From the NCBI RefSeq assembly GCF_010729305.1, contig NZ_AP022574.1, positions 5,022,001 to 5,086,000 on the forward strand: a stretch of DNA of 64,000 nucleotides. The letters are read 5' to 3'. The notes beneath the pieces are model-generated. The model was not told the origin of the DNA and searched no databases. It saw nothing but the letters and a program-made list of their open reading frames with translations. Each line of letters begins with the position of its first letter. The stretch's first letter is position 1. The position numbers and the translations under genes are program-made. Positions 25,453 through 33,761 of the stretch are shown here, piece by piece. Origin of the DNA: Mycolicibacterium psychrotolerans (GTDB lineage: Bacteria; Actinomycetota; Actinomycetes; Mycobacteriales; Mycobacteriaceae).

Positions 25453-26549
25453 CACGGGAGCCGACGTTCGTCCTGGCCGGACCCGACGGCGTGATCACCG
25501 CCGAGGGAGTGCACACGGCTTTCCCGCGCATCGCCGACGCGCGCGCTGCGCTGGCGTCGCACAGCGCCCCGATCATCGTCGGCGCCCTGCCGTTCGACCT
25601 CACGGCGCCGGCCGCGCTGATCCGGCCGCAGACGGTGCGCTTCACCGACACGCTCCCGTCGTGGCCGTTGCGCGAGCTGGCGCCGACGCGGATCACCGAG
25701 ACGACACCGGACGCCGACGAACACCGCCGCCGCATCGCGGTCGCACTCGAGCGGCTCCGCGACACCGCCTCCGGCCTGCACAAGGTGGTGCTCGCCCGGG
25801 CGCTGCGGATCAGCGCCGACGGCCCACTCGACGCCAGGACCGTGCTGCACCGCCTGGCGGGCAACGACGCGCAGGCCACCAAGTACCTCGTGGACCTGTC
25901 CGCGGCCGGCGAAGGTTACTCCGGCACCGCGCTGGTGGGTGCCAGCCCGGAGTTGCTGGTGGCGCGCAGCGGACTGCAGGTGACGTGCCGGCCGTTCGCG
26001 GGTTCGGCTCCCCGACGCGCCGACCCGGACGAGGACGCGGCCAGCGGCGCGGCCCTGGCGGAGTCGGCGAAGAACCGGCACGAGCATCAACTGGTGGTCG
26101 ACGGGCTGCGCGAGGCGCTCGATCCGCTGTGCACCGATGTGCAGACCGCCGATCGGCCGCAGTTGACCCGCACCGCCGCGGTGTGGCACCTCTACACACC
26201 GATCACCGGCCGTCTGCGCGAGAAGTCCACCACCGCACTGGATCTCGCGTTGGCGCTGCACCCCACACCGGCGGTGGGCGGCTCCCCCACCGCCGCGGCG
26301 ACCGCGTTGATCGGCGAGCTCGAGGGCGATCGGGGCTTCTACGCCGGGACCGTGGGCTGGTGCGACCAGCGCGGTGACGGCCGCTGGGTGGTGTCCATCC
26401 GGTGCGCGCAGCTGTCCGCCGACCGTCGTTCGGCGCTGGCCCATTCCGGCGGGGGCATCGTCGCCGAATCCGAACCCGACGACGAACTCGACGAGACCAC
26501 AACGAAATTCAGGACGATTCTGAGCGCGTTGGGAGTGCCCGATGAGTGA
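25449..26549 (+). CDS. entC: Isochorismate synthase EntC/MenF family
   Basis: A 366-residue chorismate-utilising enzyme. Recognisable elements are KVVLARAL, GASPELLVARSGLQV, RPFAGSAPR, AESAKNRHEHQLVVD, and the C-terminal HPTPAVGGSPT...ELEGDRGFYAGTVGW block. It would convert chorismate to isochorismate for menaquinone or salicylate-type siderophore synthesis. Start GTG 25449 overlaps the gpm2 stop; its own stop overlaps the next start by 8 nt. Confidence 0.9.
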   Translation: MTREPTFVLAGPDGVITAEGVHTAFPRIADARAALASHSAPIIVGALPFDLTAPAALIRPQTVRFTDTLPSWPLRELAPTRITETTPDADEHRRRIAVALERLRDTASGLHKVVLARALRISADGPLDARTVLHRLAGNDAQATKYLVDLSAAGEGYSGTALVGASPELLVARSGLQVTCRPFAGSAPRRADPDEDAASGAALAESAKNRHEHQLVVDGLREALDPLCTDVQTADRPQLTRTAAVWHLYTPITGRLREKSTTALDLALALHPTPAVGGSPTAAATALIGELEGDRGFYAGTVGWCDQRGDGRWVVSIRCAQLSADRRSALAHSGGGIVAESEPDDELDETTTKFRTILSALGVPDE

Positions 26550-27030
26550 GATCATCCGCGCCGTGCGGCCCGGCGACGAGGCCGAGTTGACGGCGATGAT
26601 CCACGAACTCGCCGCGTTCGAGCGGGCCTCCGCCGAATGTACGGTGACCGAACGTCAGTTGCGCGACGCCCTTTTCGGGCCGAACCCGGTGGTCTACGGC
26701 CATCTCGCGGAGGTCGACGGACAGGCCGCCGCAGGCGCCCTGTGGTTCCGCAACTTCTCGACATGGGACGGCGTGGCCGGCATCTATCTCGAGGACCTGT
26801 TCGTGCGTCCGCAGTTCCGCCGACGCGGGCTGGGCCGCAAGCTGCTGGCCAGGCTGGCCCGCGAGTGCGTGGACCAGGGCTACAGCCGGCTCACGTGGGC
26901 CGTCCTCGACTGGAACGTCAACGCGATCGCCCTCTACGACGGGGTCGGCGGGCGGCCGCAGGACGAGTGGATCACCTACCGGGTGTCGGGCCCCGAGCTG
27001 TCCGAACTGGCTGCCTCGTCACCGGCCTGA
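26542..27030 (+). CDS. GNAT-family N-acetyltransferase (Rv3216-like)
   Basis: A 162-residue GNAT protein. Acetyl-CoA-binding motif A is IYLEDLFVRPQFRRRGLGRKLL, where RRRGLGRK carries the pyrophosphate loop. The downstream LTWAVLDWNVNAIALYDGVG and N-terminal IHELAAFERA are typical of diamine acetyltransferase (SSAT)-like members. The acceptor amine is not known. It begins inside entC (8-nt overlap) and its 3' end overlaps the convergent membrane-protein gene by 55 bp. Confidence 0.88.
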   Translation: MSEIIRAVRPGDEAELTAMIHELAAFERASAECTVTERQLRDALFGPNPVVYGHLAEVDGQAAAGALWFRNFSTWDGVAGIYLEDLFVRPQFRRRGLGRKLLARLARECVDQGYSRLTWAVLDWNVNAIALYDGVGGRPQDEWITYRVSGPELSELAASSPA

Positions 27031-27392
27031 GTCAGCCAATGCAGCCCCGACGGGCTGAACAGCAGCGCCAGCACCGCGATCGACACCCCGGCCACCACGA
27101 CGGCGTAGGCCAGCTGGCCTGAGCTGAAGACATACCAGGCGACACCGAGCAGGACGAGGTTCGCGAACACGGCGATGCCGCGGCCCCACCGCCGTCCCGT
27201 CCACAGCGCCCAGCCCGCGGCGGCGACGGCCGACCCCATGACCGCGAACCAGACCGCGGTGCCGTAGCCGCTGATCGCGTCCTCGTGGTGGCCTGCGAGT
27301 TCGCGCACGACGAGGACGACGGCCGTCACCAGCGCGAGCGATCCCTGCAGCGCGGCGATGACCCCCGCCGCGCGCACCACCCCGGGCGTCAC
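26976..27392 (-). CDS. Four-helix membrane protein (Rv3217c-like)
   Basis: A 138-residue protein with four hydrophobic segments: VIAALQGSLALVTAVVLVV, AVWFAVMGSAVAAAGWALW, GIAVFANLVLLGVAWYVF and LAYAVVVAGVSIAVLALLF. Function is unknown. The start is GTG 27392, overlapping the aroQ stop by 4 nt, so in this genome it is the last gene of the dehydroquinate-catabolic transcription unit. Its 3' end runs 55 bp into the convergent GNAT gene. Confidence 0.8.
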   Translation of the reverse strand: MTPGVVRAAGVIAALQGSLALVTAVVLVVRELAGHHEDAISGYGTAVWFAVMGSAVAAAGWALWTGRRWGRGIAVFANLVLLGVAWYVFSSGQLAYAVVVAGVSIAVLALLFSPSGLHWLTQAGDEAASSDSSGPDTR

Positions 27393-27832
27393 CGGGCGAT
27401 CCTGCCCGCCAGATACCGGACCGCCATCTCGTAGCCGAATGGACCGGCGCCGGCCACCACCATGTCGGCCACCGCCGACACATAGGAATGGTGCCGAAAC
27501 TCCTCGCGCGCATGGATGTTGCTCAGATGCACCTCGGCGACCGGCAGGTCCACCGAGCGCAGCGCGTCGGCGATGGCCACCGAGGTGTGGCTGTAGGCGG
27601 CGGGATTGATGACGATCGCCGCGCAGTCCTCACGAGCGGACTGGATGGCGTCGATGAGCTCGCCCTCGTGGTTGCTCTGCACCGCGCGCACCTCCAGGCT
27701 GGATTCGGCGGCGACTTCGCGCACCCTGGCCTCGATCTGGGCGAGCGTCGTCGAGCCGTACACCTCGGGCTGCCGGGTGCCGAGCAGGTTCAGGTTCGGC
27801 CCGTTGACGAGGAGCAGACGGCGTGCGGTCAC
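27389..27832 (-). CDS. aroQ: Type II 3-dehydroquinate dehydratase (likely catabolic)
   Basis: A 147-residue type II dehydroquinase with LLLVNGPNLNLLGTRQPEVYG (catalytic Arg and Tyr), SNHEGELIDAI, INPAAYSHTSVAI and EVHLSNIHAREEFRHHS. It interconverts 3-dehydroquinate and 3-dehydroshikimate. The context (translationally coupled to a quiC-like gene, next to shikimate/protocatechuate genes) points to quinate catabolism rather than aromatic biosynthesis; the biosynthetic copy would be elsewhere. Start GTG 27832 overlaps the quiC stop by 3 nt. Confidence 0.9.
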   Translation of the reverse strand: MTARRLLLVNGPNLNLLGTRQPEVYGSTTLAQIEARVREVAAESSLEVRAVQSNHEGELIDAIQSAREDCAAIVINPAAYSHTSVAIADALRSVDLPVAEVHLSNIHAREEFRHHSYVSAVADMVVAGAGPFGYEMAVRYLAGRIAR

Positions 27833-29652
27833 GGACGTACGGTACCGGCGCTTACGCGTTGCGCGGCCAACCGGACCGGGGCGTTGTCGGTTCCGTAACC
27901 GTCGTAGTGCCCGAACCGCTGCACGAATTCGAAGAACACCGACCCGACCGTGCGGGTGTAGAAGTGCACGAAATGTCCGTCGGGTCCCCGGTCGTAGAGC
28001 AGGTTGAGCGCCTTCAGTTCGGCCACCTCGTCGGCGCCGAGGCCGAATCGGCCGTGCAGGTAGTCGTAGTAGCTGTGGGAGACGGCAGGAACGCGAGACC
28101 ACGGTCGGCGGCGCGGCGGGCCAGCCCGACGACGTCGGAGCACGAGAACGCGACGTGCTGGGCCAACCCGGATTGGTCGAGCACGTGCGGCGCGACGTTG
28201 AGCGGGATCCGGACCGCGCCGTCCTCGGTGCGCATCACCTGGCTGCGGACCAGGCCGGTCGGCCCGGGCACTTCGGCGGGCGCGTCGGGCGTCAGGCCGA
28301 ACACGCTGCGCAGGAACAGCACGGTGTCCTCGGCTGTCTGCCAGGGCTGGGTGAGGTTCGCGTGGTCGATGGCGCGGACCGGGCAGGGTTCGGTCTCGGG
28401 CATGCCGCCGTCGAACTCTGCGACCCACTCGGGAGTGCCGTGCGCTTCGGTGATCCAGTAGAACTCCGTGCCGTCGGGCGCGATGGCCGCGCCGAAGGGT
28501 TGTTCGGAGGCGTAGGTGCGACGGTAGGCCTCCGGGGCCATCAGCTGGGCTGCCCGGGTGGAGGTGGCGCCCGCGTCGGGCACCTGCAGTCCGACCGCCG
28601 CAATGTGCGGCGCCCGGTCGCGGGCCTGCTGTTCGTTCAGCACGATGCGTGCGTCCCCGGCCGACCACAGCGACACCGGCTTGGTGCGGTGCCGGCCGCG
28701 CATCGTGAAGCCGAGCTGACCGAGCAGCACCTCGACCTCGCTGGTGTCCTCGGCCTTGAGTTCGACGAAGTCGAATGCCGTCGGGGGCTTGGCCGCGGCG
28801 AGCGTGGCCAAGTCGGGCCGCCATCCTTCCGGGCCGGCCGCAGCGACCTTGTCCTGCAACCACGTCAGTGACCGCAGCGCGTGCACGGCGGTGTGGCGGG
28901 GGTCCGTCTGGCGGAATGTGTCGTTGAAAACCTCCAGCGACAGCGGGCCGTCGTATCCGGCGGCGAGCACGCAGGTGACGAACCGGGTGAGATCGAACGC
29001 CCCCTCACCTGGGAACAGGCGGTGGTGCCGGCTCCACGAAAGCACGTCCATGGTCAGCGCGGGCGCATCGGCGAGTTGCAGGTAGAAGATCTTGTCGGCC
29101 GGGATCTCGGCGATCTGCGCCGGGTCGTGGCCCAGCGACAGCACGTGGAAGCTGTCCAGGCACACCCCGACCGCGGGATGGTCGGCAAGCTGGACGACGC
29201 GCCAGGCGCGCCGGTAGTCGTCGATGAACCGGCCCCAGGCCAGCGCCTCGAACGCGATGCGGACGCCGTAGGTCTGCGCGACGTCGCCGATGCGGCGCAA
29301 TTGCTCGGCGGACACGCCGTCATCGTCGATCGTCGCGGTGGCGACGTTGCTGCACACCAGGACCGTGTCGATGCCGAGCCGCCGGGCCGTGGCGAAGGTG
29401 GCCGCGGCTCGGCGGACGTTGTCGGCGAAGGGCGGCGTCGTCGACCCCTTCGAGGTCACGCAGGGGCTGATAGAGATCCAATGTGAGACCGAGGCGTTGG
29501 GCCAGTGCCCGGATCTCTTCCGGTGAGTGGTCTCCGGCGATCAGGTCCGGCTCGAAGATCTCGACGCCGTCGAAGCCGGCGGCCGCGCACGCGTGCAGTT
29601 TCTTCACCAGTGATCCGGACAGCGACACGGTCGCGATCGAGGTCTTCATCAC
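27829..29652 (-). pseudogene. quiC: 3-dehydroshikimate dehydratase (QuiC/QsuB type: isomerase domain plus VOC domain), two frame breaks
   Basis: The coding sequence is spread over three frames. The N-terminus (MKTSIATVSLSGSLVKKLHA..., ATG 29649) runs to LYQPLRDLEGVDD. It then shifts near 29430-29450 into the frame carrying PFADNVRRAAATF, the xylose-isomerase-like barrel and most of a hydroxyphenylpyruvate-dioxygenase-like VOC domain. A second shift near 28083 is needed to reach VSHSYYDYLHGRFG and the true C-terminus (GSVFFEFVQRFGHYDGYG) at 27829. Joined, the product would be about 600 residues, the normal length for the bifunctional-type dehydratase that makes protocatechuate. Either a real pseudogene or two sequencing errors. 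Confidence 0.8.
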
Positions 29653-29655
29653 AGC

Positions 29656-29675
29656 AATGTACCAATTGGTTCATT
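29656..29675. promoter_or_regulatory. TetR operator between quiC and tetR
   Basis: AATGTACCAATTGGTTCATT is palindromic at 18 of 20 positions. It lies just upstream of the quiC start and about 50 bp from the tetR start. It matches the site at 30524-30543 (reverse complement) at 17 of 20 bases, so the same regulator probably binds both. Confidence 0.7.
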
Positions 29676-29727
29676 AAGACGGAAGAGTGCGGGCCCGATC
29701 GGTGGGCGAACAGTAAGCTCAGCGATC

Positions 29728-30375
29728 GTGGCCGCCAAGCCGAAAGCCGAACTCCAGCGCGATGCCGAGCGCACCCGCGCCGAGCTGCTGGCCGTGGCCA
29801 CCGAGGTGTTCGCCGAGTCCGGCTACTCGGGCGCCCGGGTCGACGAGATCGCCGAGCGCACCCGCACCACGAAACGGATGATCTACTACTACTTCGGCGG
29901 CAAGGAGCAGCTCTACCTGGCCGTTCTGGAGAGCGCCTACCGCGGCATCCGGGAGGCGGAGCAGAAGCTCACGGTCGACCACGCCAACCCGGTGGAGGCG
30001 ATCCGACGGCTCGCCGAGGTCACCTTCGACCATCACATCGCCCACGACGCGTTCGTCCGGCTGGTGTCCATCGAGAACATCCACCGCGGCGAGTTCATCC
30101 ACCAGCTGCGCGACCTGCCGGAACTGTCCCAGCCGGCGACATCGCTGCTCGACGACATCCTGCGCGACGGGCGTGAGGCCGGCGTCTTCCGATCGGACGT
30201 CACGGCGCTGGACGTGCACCTGGTGATCAGCTCGTACTGCGTGTTCCAGGTGGCCAACCGCTACACCTTCGGCTATCTCTTCGACGTCGACCTGACCGAC
30301 ATCTCGCAGCGCGCCCACCTGCGCCGGATGATCGGCGACGTCGTCGTGGGCTGGTTGACCGCGCCCGTCGGCTGA
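29728..30375 (+). CDS. TetR-family regulator of the quinate/protocatechuate genes
   Basis: A 215-residue protein. The N-terminal helix-turn-helix is LLAVATEVFAESGYSGARVDE followed by IAERTRTTKRMIYYYFGGKE. The C-terminal half resembles TetR proteins that sense aromatic acids (DAFVRLVSIENIHRGEFI). GTG 29728 is the start. The gene sits between the leftward quiC-aroQ unit and the rightward aroE-pcaB-pcaC unit, and both units carry a matching palindromic operator. It is therefore the likely local repressor; the inducer (protocatechuate, quinate or similar) is inference. Confidence 0.85.
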   Translation: MAAKPKAELQRDAERTRAELLAVATEVFAESGYSGARVDEIAERTRTTKRMIYYYFGGKEQLYLAVLESAYRGIREAEQKLTVDHANPVEAIRRLAEVTFDHHIAHDAFVRLVSIENIHRGEFIHQLRDLPELSQPATSLLDDILRDGREAGVFRSDVTALDVHLVISSYCVFQVANRYTFGYLFDVDLTDISQRAHLRRMIGDVVVGWLTAPVG

Positions 30376-30390
30376 CCCGGCCCGCCCTCC

Positions 30391-30452
30391 CGCGAGCAGA
30401 CGCAAACTCGCGCGCTGCGGCGCGATTCCACCCGAGTTCGCGTCTGCTCGCG
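30391..30452. repeat. GCAGACGCAAAC inverted repeat, copy 1
   Basis: Arms at 30391-30410 (CGCGAGCAGACGCAAACTCG) and 30433-30452 pair at 19 of 20 positions around a 22-bp loop. It begins 16 bp after the tetR stop. The same arm sequence with G-to-A changes recurs at 51579-51636. The position 3' of a gene suggests a terminator-like or mobile palindromic element. Confidence 0.8.
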
Positions 30453-30519
30453 CGTCCGTGGAGTATGCGGGCGGTCACATTCCACTCTTGACGCGACGCG
30501 GCCCACAGTGCTCTACTTC

Positions 30520-30543
30520 TACTAACGAACCAGTTAGTACATT
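30520..30543. promoter_or_regulatory. TetR operator upstream of the aroE-pcaBC unit
   Basis: TACTAAC (30520-30526) and GTTAGTA (30533-30539) form a perfect inverted repeat. The overlapping window 30524-30543 matches the operator at 29656-29675 at 17 of 20 bases. It ends 14 bp before the aroE-like start codon, where bound repressor would block initiation. Confidence 0.7.
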
Positions 30544-30557
30544 ATGGAGAGGCCCCC

Positions 30558-31215
30558 ATGGACCCGCGTCCCTACCTCGTCGGACTCGTCGGCACCGGCG
30601 TCGGCCCGTCGCTCTCACCGGCGCTGCACATGGCCGAAGCACGCGCCCGGGGGCTCGACTACGTGTACCGCACGATCGACCTCGGCGACCTGGGCATCTC
30701 CCCCGCGCGGATCGGCGAGGTGCTGTCGTGGGCGCGGTCTCTCGGATTCGACGCGCTGAACATCACCCACCCCTGCAAGCAGCTGGTGGTCGAGCACCTC
30801 GACGAGATCGATCCGGCCGCGGCCGCACTCGGCGCAGTCAACACCGTCGTGTTCGGTGAGGACGGCCGGACCCACGGCCACAACACGGACGTCACCGGCT
30901 TCGCCCACGGTTTCACCGAGGGACTGCCCGGCGCGGCCGTCGACACCGTCGTGCTCGTCGGTGCGGGCGGGGCCGGCACCGCGGTGGCCGATGCGCTCCT
31001 GCGGCTCGGCTGCCGGCATCTGCACATCGTCGACCTCGACGTCGCCCGCGCAGCGCGGCTGGGCGTCGACCTCGCGGCGCGCCATCCGCAGGCCCGAGTG
31101 GCGGCGTCGGCATTCGACGATCTGCGCGACCTGTTGCCCGTCAGTGACGGCGTGGTCCACGCGACCCCGACCGGCATGGCGGCCCACCCGGGGATCCCCT
31201 TCTCCGCCGAAGCCC
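30558..31215 (+). pseudogene. aroE: Quinate/shikimate dehydrogenase, 3' end deleted
   Basis: About 220 residues of an AroE/QsuD-type dehydrogenase. Visible are substrate-site SLSPALHMAEA, catalytic lysine in NITHPCKQ, HNTDVTGF, the NAD(P) loop VLVGAGGAGTAV and the late HATPTGM motif. The NITHPCKQ form is typical of the catabolic quinate/shikimate dehydrogenases. Homology stops near residue 220, where a full enzyme continues for about 55 more residues; the frame then runs through pcaB DNA out of frame to 31469. ATG 30558 follows GGAGAGG. The product is probably inactive. Confidence 0.8.
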
Positions 31216-31968
31216 GCTCTGCCGGGCACCGCGGGATTGAAGTTCGCGGTGTGGCTGGGCGCCGTGCTCGACGCCTCCGACACACTGGACTGCGTGCCCG
31301 CACCGGCGGTGCAGGCCGGCGGCGCTGCGGGCAGCCTTGCCGCCGCGACGGAGCTGACGGGTTCGGTCGACGCCGCGATGGCGATGTCGAGTGCGCTGGC
31401 CGCGAAACTGGGCCTGGCACAAGCGCTTCCGTGGCACACCTCGCGTTCCCGGCTGACCCGCACCGGTGACGCACTCGTCACCTGCTGCGACGCGTGGGGA
31501 CACATCGCCAACGACGTCGCGGTCGGCTGCCGCACCGGCGAATTCGCCGAGAGTTCCGGTGGCGGGTCCTCGACGATGCCGCACAAGAGCAACCCGGTGC
31601 TGACGGTGCTGCTGCGCCGCGCCGCGCTGACCGCGCCCCCACTCGGCGCCGCGCTGCACTCTGCGTCGGCGGCGTCGGTCGACGAGCGCTCCGACGGCGG
31701 CTGGCACGCTGAGTGGGCGCCGCTGCGCACACTGGTACGCACCACCGTCGTCGCCGCCTCGCAGGCCACCGACATGGTGACCGGTCTCCGCTTCGACGCC
31801 GCCCGCGCTCGCTCCAATCTTCACGCGGCCGACGGCATCGACGCCGAACAGCAGGCCATGGCGCAGTTGACGGACCGTCAGCCCGCGTCCACCTATTCCG
31901 GTGCCGCCGATCAGCTCACCGACGCCGCGCTGCGCCGCGCCACCGCCTATCTGGAGGAGACCCCATGA
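31215..31968 (+). pseudogene. pcaB: 3-carboxy-cis,cis-muconate cycloisomerase, 5' half deleted
   Basis: About 250 C-terminal residues of a fumarase/aspartase-superfamily PcaB. They begin near ALPGTAGLKFAVWL and include the superfamily signature GGGSSTMPHKSNPV and the PcaB-typical GGWHAEWAPL. Normal PcaB is about 450 residues, so about 170-200 N-terminal residues with part of the active site are missing, and there is no start codon or ribosome site. It lies directly against the truncated aroE-like gene in a different frame. Its stop overlaps the pcaC start (ATGA). Confidence 0.85.
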
Positions 31969-32330
31969 GCATCCGCGACGACGGAATGGCCGTTCGCCGT
32001 GAGGTTCTCGGCGACGCCCATGTCGACCGCGCGGTCGACGGGACCACCGCGTTCACCGAGGAGTTCCAGGATCTCATCACGCGCTACGCGTGGGGGGAGA
32101 TCTGGACGCGCCCCGGCCTGGACCGCAAGTCCCGGTCGTTGATCACGCTCACCGCGCTGGTCGCTCGGGGCCATCACGAAGAGCTCGCGATGCATGTGCG
32201 GGCCGCCCGGCGCAACGGCCTGACGGTCGAGGAGATCAAGGAGGTGCTGCTGCAATGTGCGATCTACTGCGGGGTGCCCGACGCCAACACCGCATTCCGC
32301 ATCGCCTCGCGCGTGCTCGAGGAGGAGTAG
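31965..32330 (+). CDS. pcaC: 4-carboxymuconolactone decarboxylase
   Basis: A 121-residue carboxymuconolactone decarboxylase with LDRKSRSLITLTALVARGHHEELAMHV and EIKEVLLQCAIYCGVPDAN, where the Glu/His/Cys cluster marks the active site. It converts 4-carboxymuconolactone to 3-oxoadipate enol-lactone in the protocatechuate branch. Start ATG 31965 overlaps the pcaB remnant stop. With pcaB broken, its translation would depend on coupling from a remnant frame. Convergent with pcaJ, 1 bp between genes. Confidence 0.92.
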   Translation: MSIRDDGMAVRREVLGDAHVDRAVDGTTAFTEEFQDLITRYAWGEIWTRPGLDRKSRSLITLTALVARGHHEELAMHVRAARRNGLTVEEIKEVLLQCAIYCGVPDANTAFRIASRVLEEE

Positions 32331-32331
32331 C

Positions 32332-32976
32332 TCACACCGCGGCCGGCACGCGGCTCAGCGACGCCGCGGTCTTGGCCACCACATCGTCGTAGGCGACGCC
32401 GGGCGCGAGCTCGACCACGGTGAACCCGTCACCGGCGACGTCGAACACTCCGAGATCGGTGATCACCCGGCTGACCACCGCCTTACCGGTCAGCGGCAGC
32501 GTGCAGGCCGAAACGAGCTTGGCGGCACCGGATTTCGCGGTGTGGTCCATCAGCACGATCACCCGCTCGGCCCCGCTGACCAGGTCCATCGCGCCGCCCA
32601 TGCCCTTGACCATCGCGCCGGGGACCATCCAGTTGGCCAGGTCGCCGTTGGCCGCGACCTGCATACCGCCCAGAACTGCGACGTCGACGTGTCCGCCGCG
32701 GATCATCGCGAAGCTGGTCGCCGAGTCGAAGTACGACGCTCCGGCCACCACGGACACCGTCTGCTTGCCGGCGTTGACGAGATCCGGGTCGATCTCGTCC
32801 TCGTAGGGGAACGGGCCCACCCCGAGGATGCCGTTCTCGGCGTGCAGGGTGACCGACGAACCCGCGGGCAGATAGTCGGGGATCAGGGTGGGCAGCCCGA
32901 TGCCGAGGTTGACGTAGTCGCCGTCGTCGAGTTCGCGGGCTGCGCGGGCGGCCATCTCGTTACGGGTCCAGCTCAT
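32332..32976 (-). CDS. pcaJ: 3-oxoadipate CoA-transferase subunit B
   Basis: A 214-residue family I CoA-transferase beta subunit. Characteristic elements are VNLGIGLPTLIPDYLP, catalytic glutamate in LHAENGILGVGP, SFAMIRGGHVDVAVLGG and LPLTGKAVVSRVITDLGVF. With PcaI it transfers CoA from succinyl-CoA to 3-oxoadipate. It could be a related acetoacetate transferase, but the thiolase and enol-lactonase neighbours favour the beta-ketoadipate role. Start overlaps the pcaI stop by 4 nt. Confidence 0.88.
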   Translation of the reverse strand: MSWTRNEMAARAARELDDGDYVNLGIGLPTLIPDYLPAGSSVTLHAENGILGVGPFPYEDEIDPDLVNAGKQTVSVVAGASYFDSATSFAMIRGGHVDVAVLGGMQVAANGDLANWMVPGAMVKGMGGAMDLVSGAERVIVLMDHTAKSGAAKLVSACTLPLTGKAVVSRVITDLGVFDVAGDGFTVVELAPGVAYDDVVAKTAASLSRVPAAV

Positions 32977-33761
32977 CGCACAACCTCCTGCGGTTCCGGC
33001 CGTGGCCGGGTGGTCAGCTTCTCGATTCCCTTGCGGGTGGCCTGTTCCGGGGTGAGTTCATGCACCCGCTGGACGAAGATGCCCGGCAGGTGGATCTCGT
33101 CGGGGTGCAGTTGCCCCACGTCGACGACGCGTTCGGCCTCCACCACGGTGATCCGGCCGGACATCGCGGCCGGCGGGTTGAAATTGCGGGCCGCCGCGTG
33201 GAACACGCAGTTGCCCGCGGTGTCGGCAACGGCAGCACGGATCAGCGCATAGTCGGTGACGATCGACTCCTCGAGGAGCATCTCGCGACCGTTGAAGACG
33301 CGGACCTCCTTGGGGGGCGAGGCCAGCGCGACGGTCCCGTCGCTGTGATACCGCCACGGCAGGCCGCCCTCGGCGACCATCGTGCCGACGCCGGTCGGGG
33401 TGAAGAACGCGCCGATACCGCTGCCGCCTGCGCGCAACCGTTCGGCCAGCGTGCCCTGCGGGGTCAGTTCCACGGTGAGCTCGCCGGCCAGGTACTGGCG
33501 TGCGAATTCCTTGTTCTCCCCGACGTAGGAGGCGATGACCCGGCTGATCCGGCGCGCTTCGAGGAGCAGGCCCAGCCCACCGCCGTCTACTCCGCAGTTG
33601 TTGCTGACGATGGTCAGGCCGCCGGCGCCCTGCTCCAGCAGCGCGTCGATGAGGAACCACGGGATGCCGGCGAGGCCGAAACCGCCGACGGCCAGGCTGG
33701 CCCCGTCGGGGATGTCGGCGACGGCCTCGGCGGCCGAACCGACCACTTTGCTGCGGGTCAT
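32973..33761 (-). CDS. pcaI: 3-oxoadipate CoA-transferase subunit A
   Basis: A 262-residue family I CoA-transferase alpha subunit with the glycine-rich VGGFGLAGIPWFLIDALLEQG, TIVSNNCGVDGGGLG, LTPQGTLAERLRAGGSGIGAFFTPTGVGT and the C-terminal TVVEAERVVDVGQLHPDEIHLPGIFV. It overlaps pcaJ and pcaD by 4 nt on each side (ATGA junctions), so pcaF-D-I-J is one tightly coupled operon. It runs somewhat longer than many PcaI proteins because of its C-terminal tail (TRPRPEPQEVVR). Confidence 0.88.
   Translation of the reverse strand: MTRSKVVGSAAEAVADIPDGASLAVGGFGLAGIPWFLIDALLEQGAGGLTIVSNNCGVDGGGLGLLLEARRISRVIASYVGENKEFARQYLAGELTVELTPQGTLAERLRAGGSGIGAFFTPTGVGTMVAEGGLPWRYHSDGTVALASPPKEVRVFNGREMLLEESIVTDYALIRAAVADTAGNCVFHAAARNFNPPAAMSGRITVVEAERVVDVGQLHPDEIHLPGIFVQRVHELTPEQATRKGIEKLTTRPRPEPQEVVR

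Noticed and set aside
30856..31214. Upstream part of the pcaB reading frame, overlapping aroE
   Set aside because: The frame is open but encodes Arg/Pro/Ser-rich nonsense; true PcaB similarity begins only near 31215.
31216..31469. C-terminal tail of the aroE open frame
   Set aside because: Out-of-frame translation of pcaB DNA (Arg/Gly-rich), not dehydrogenase sequence.
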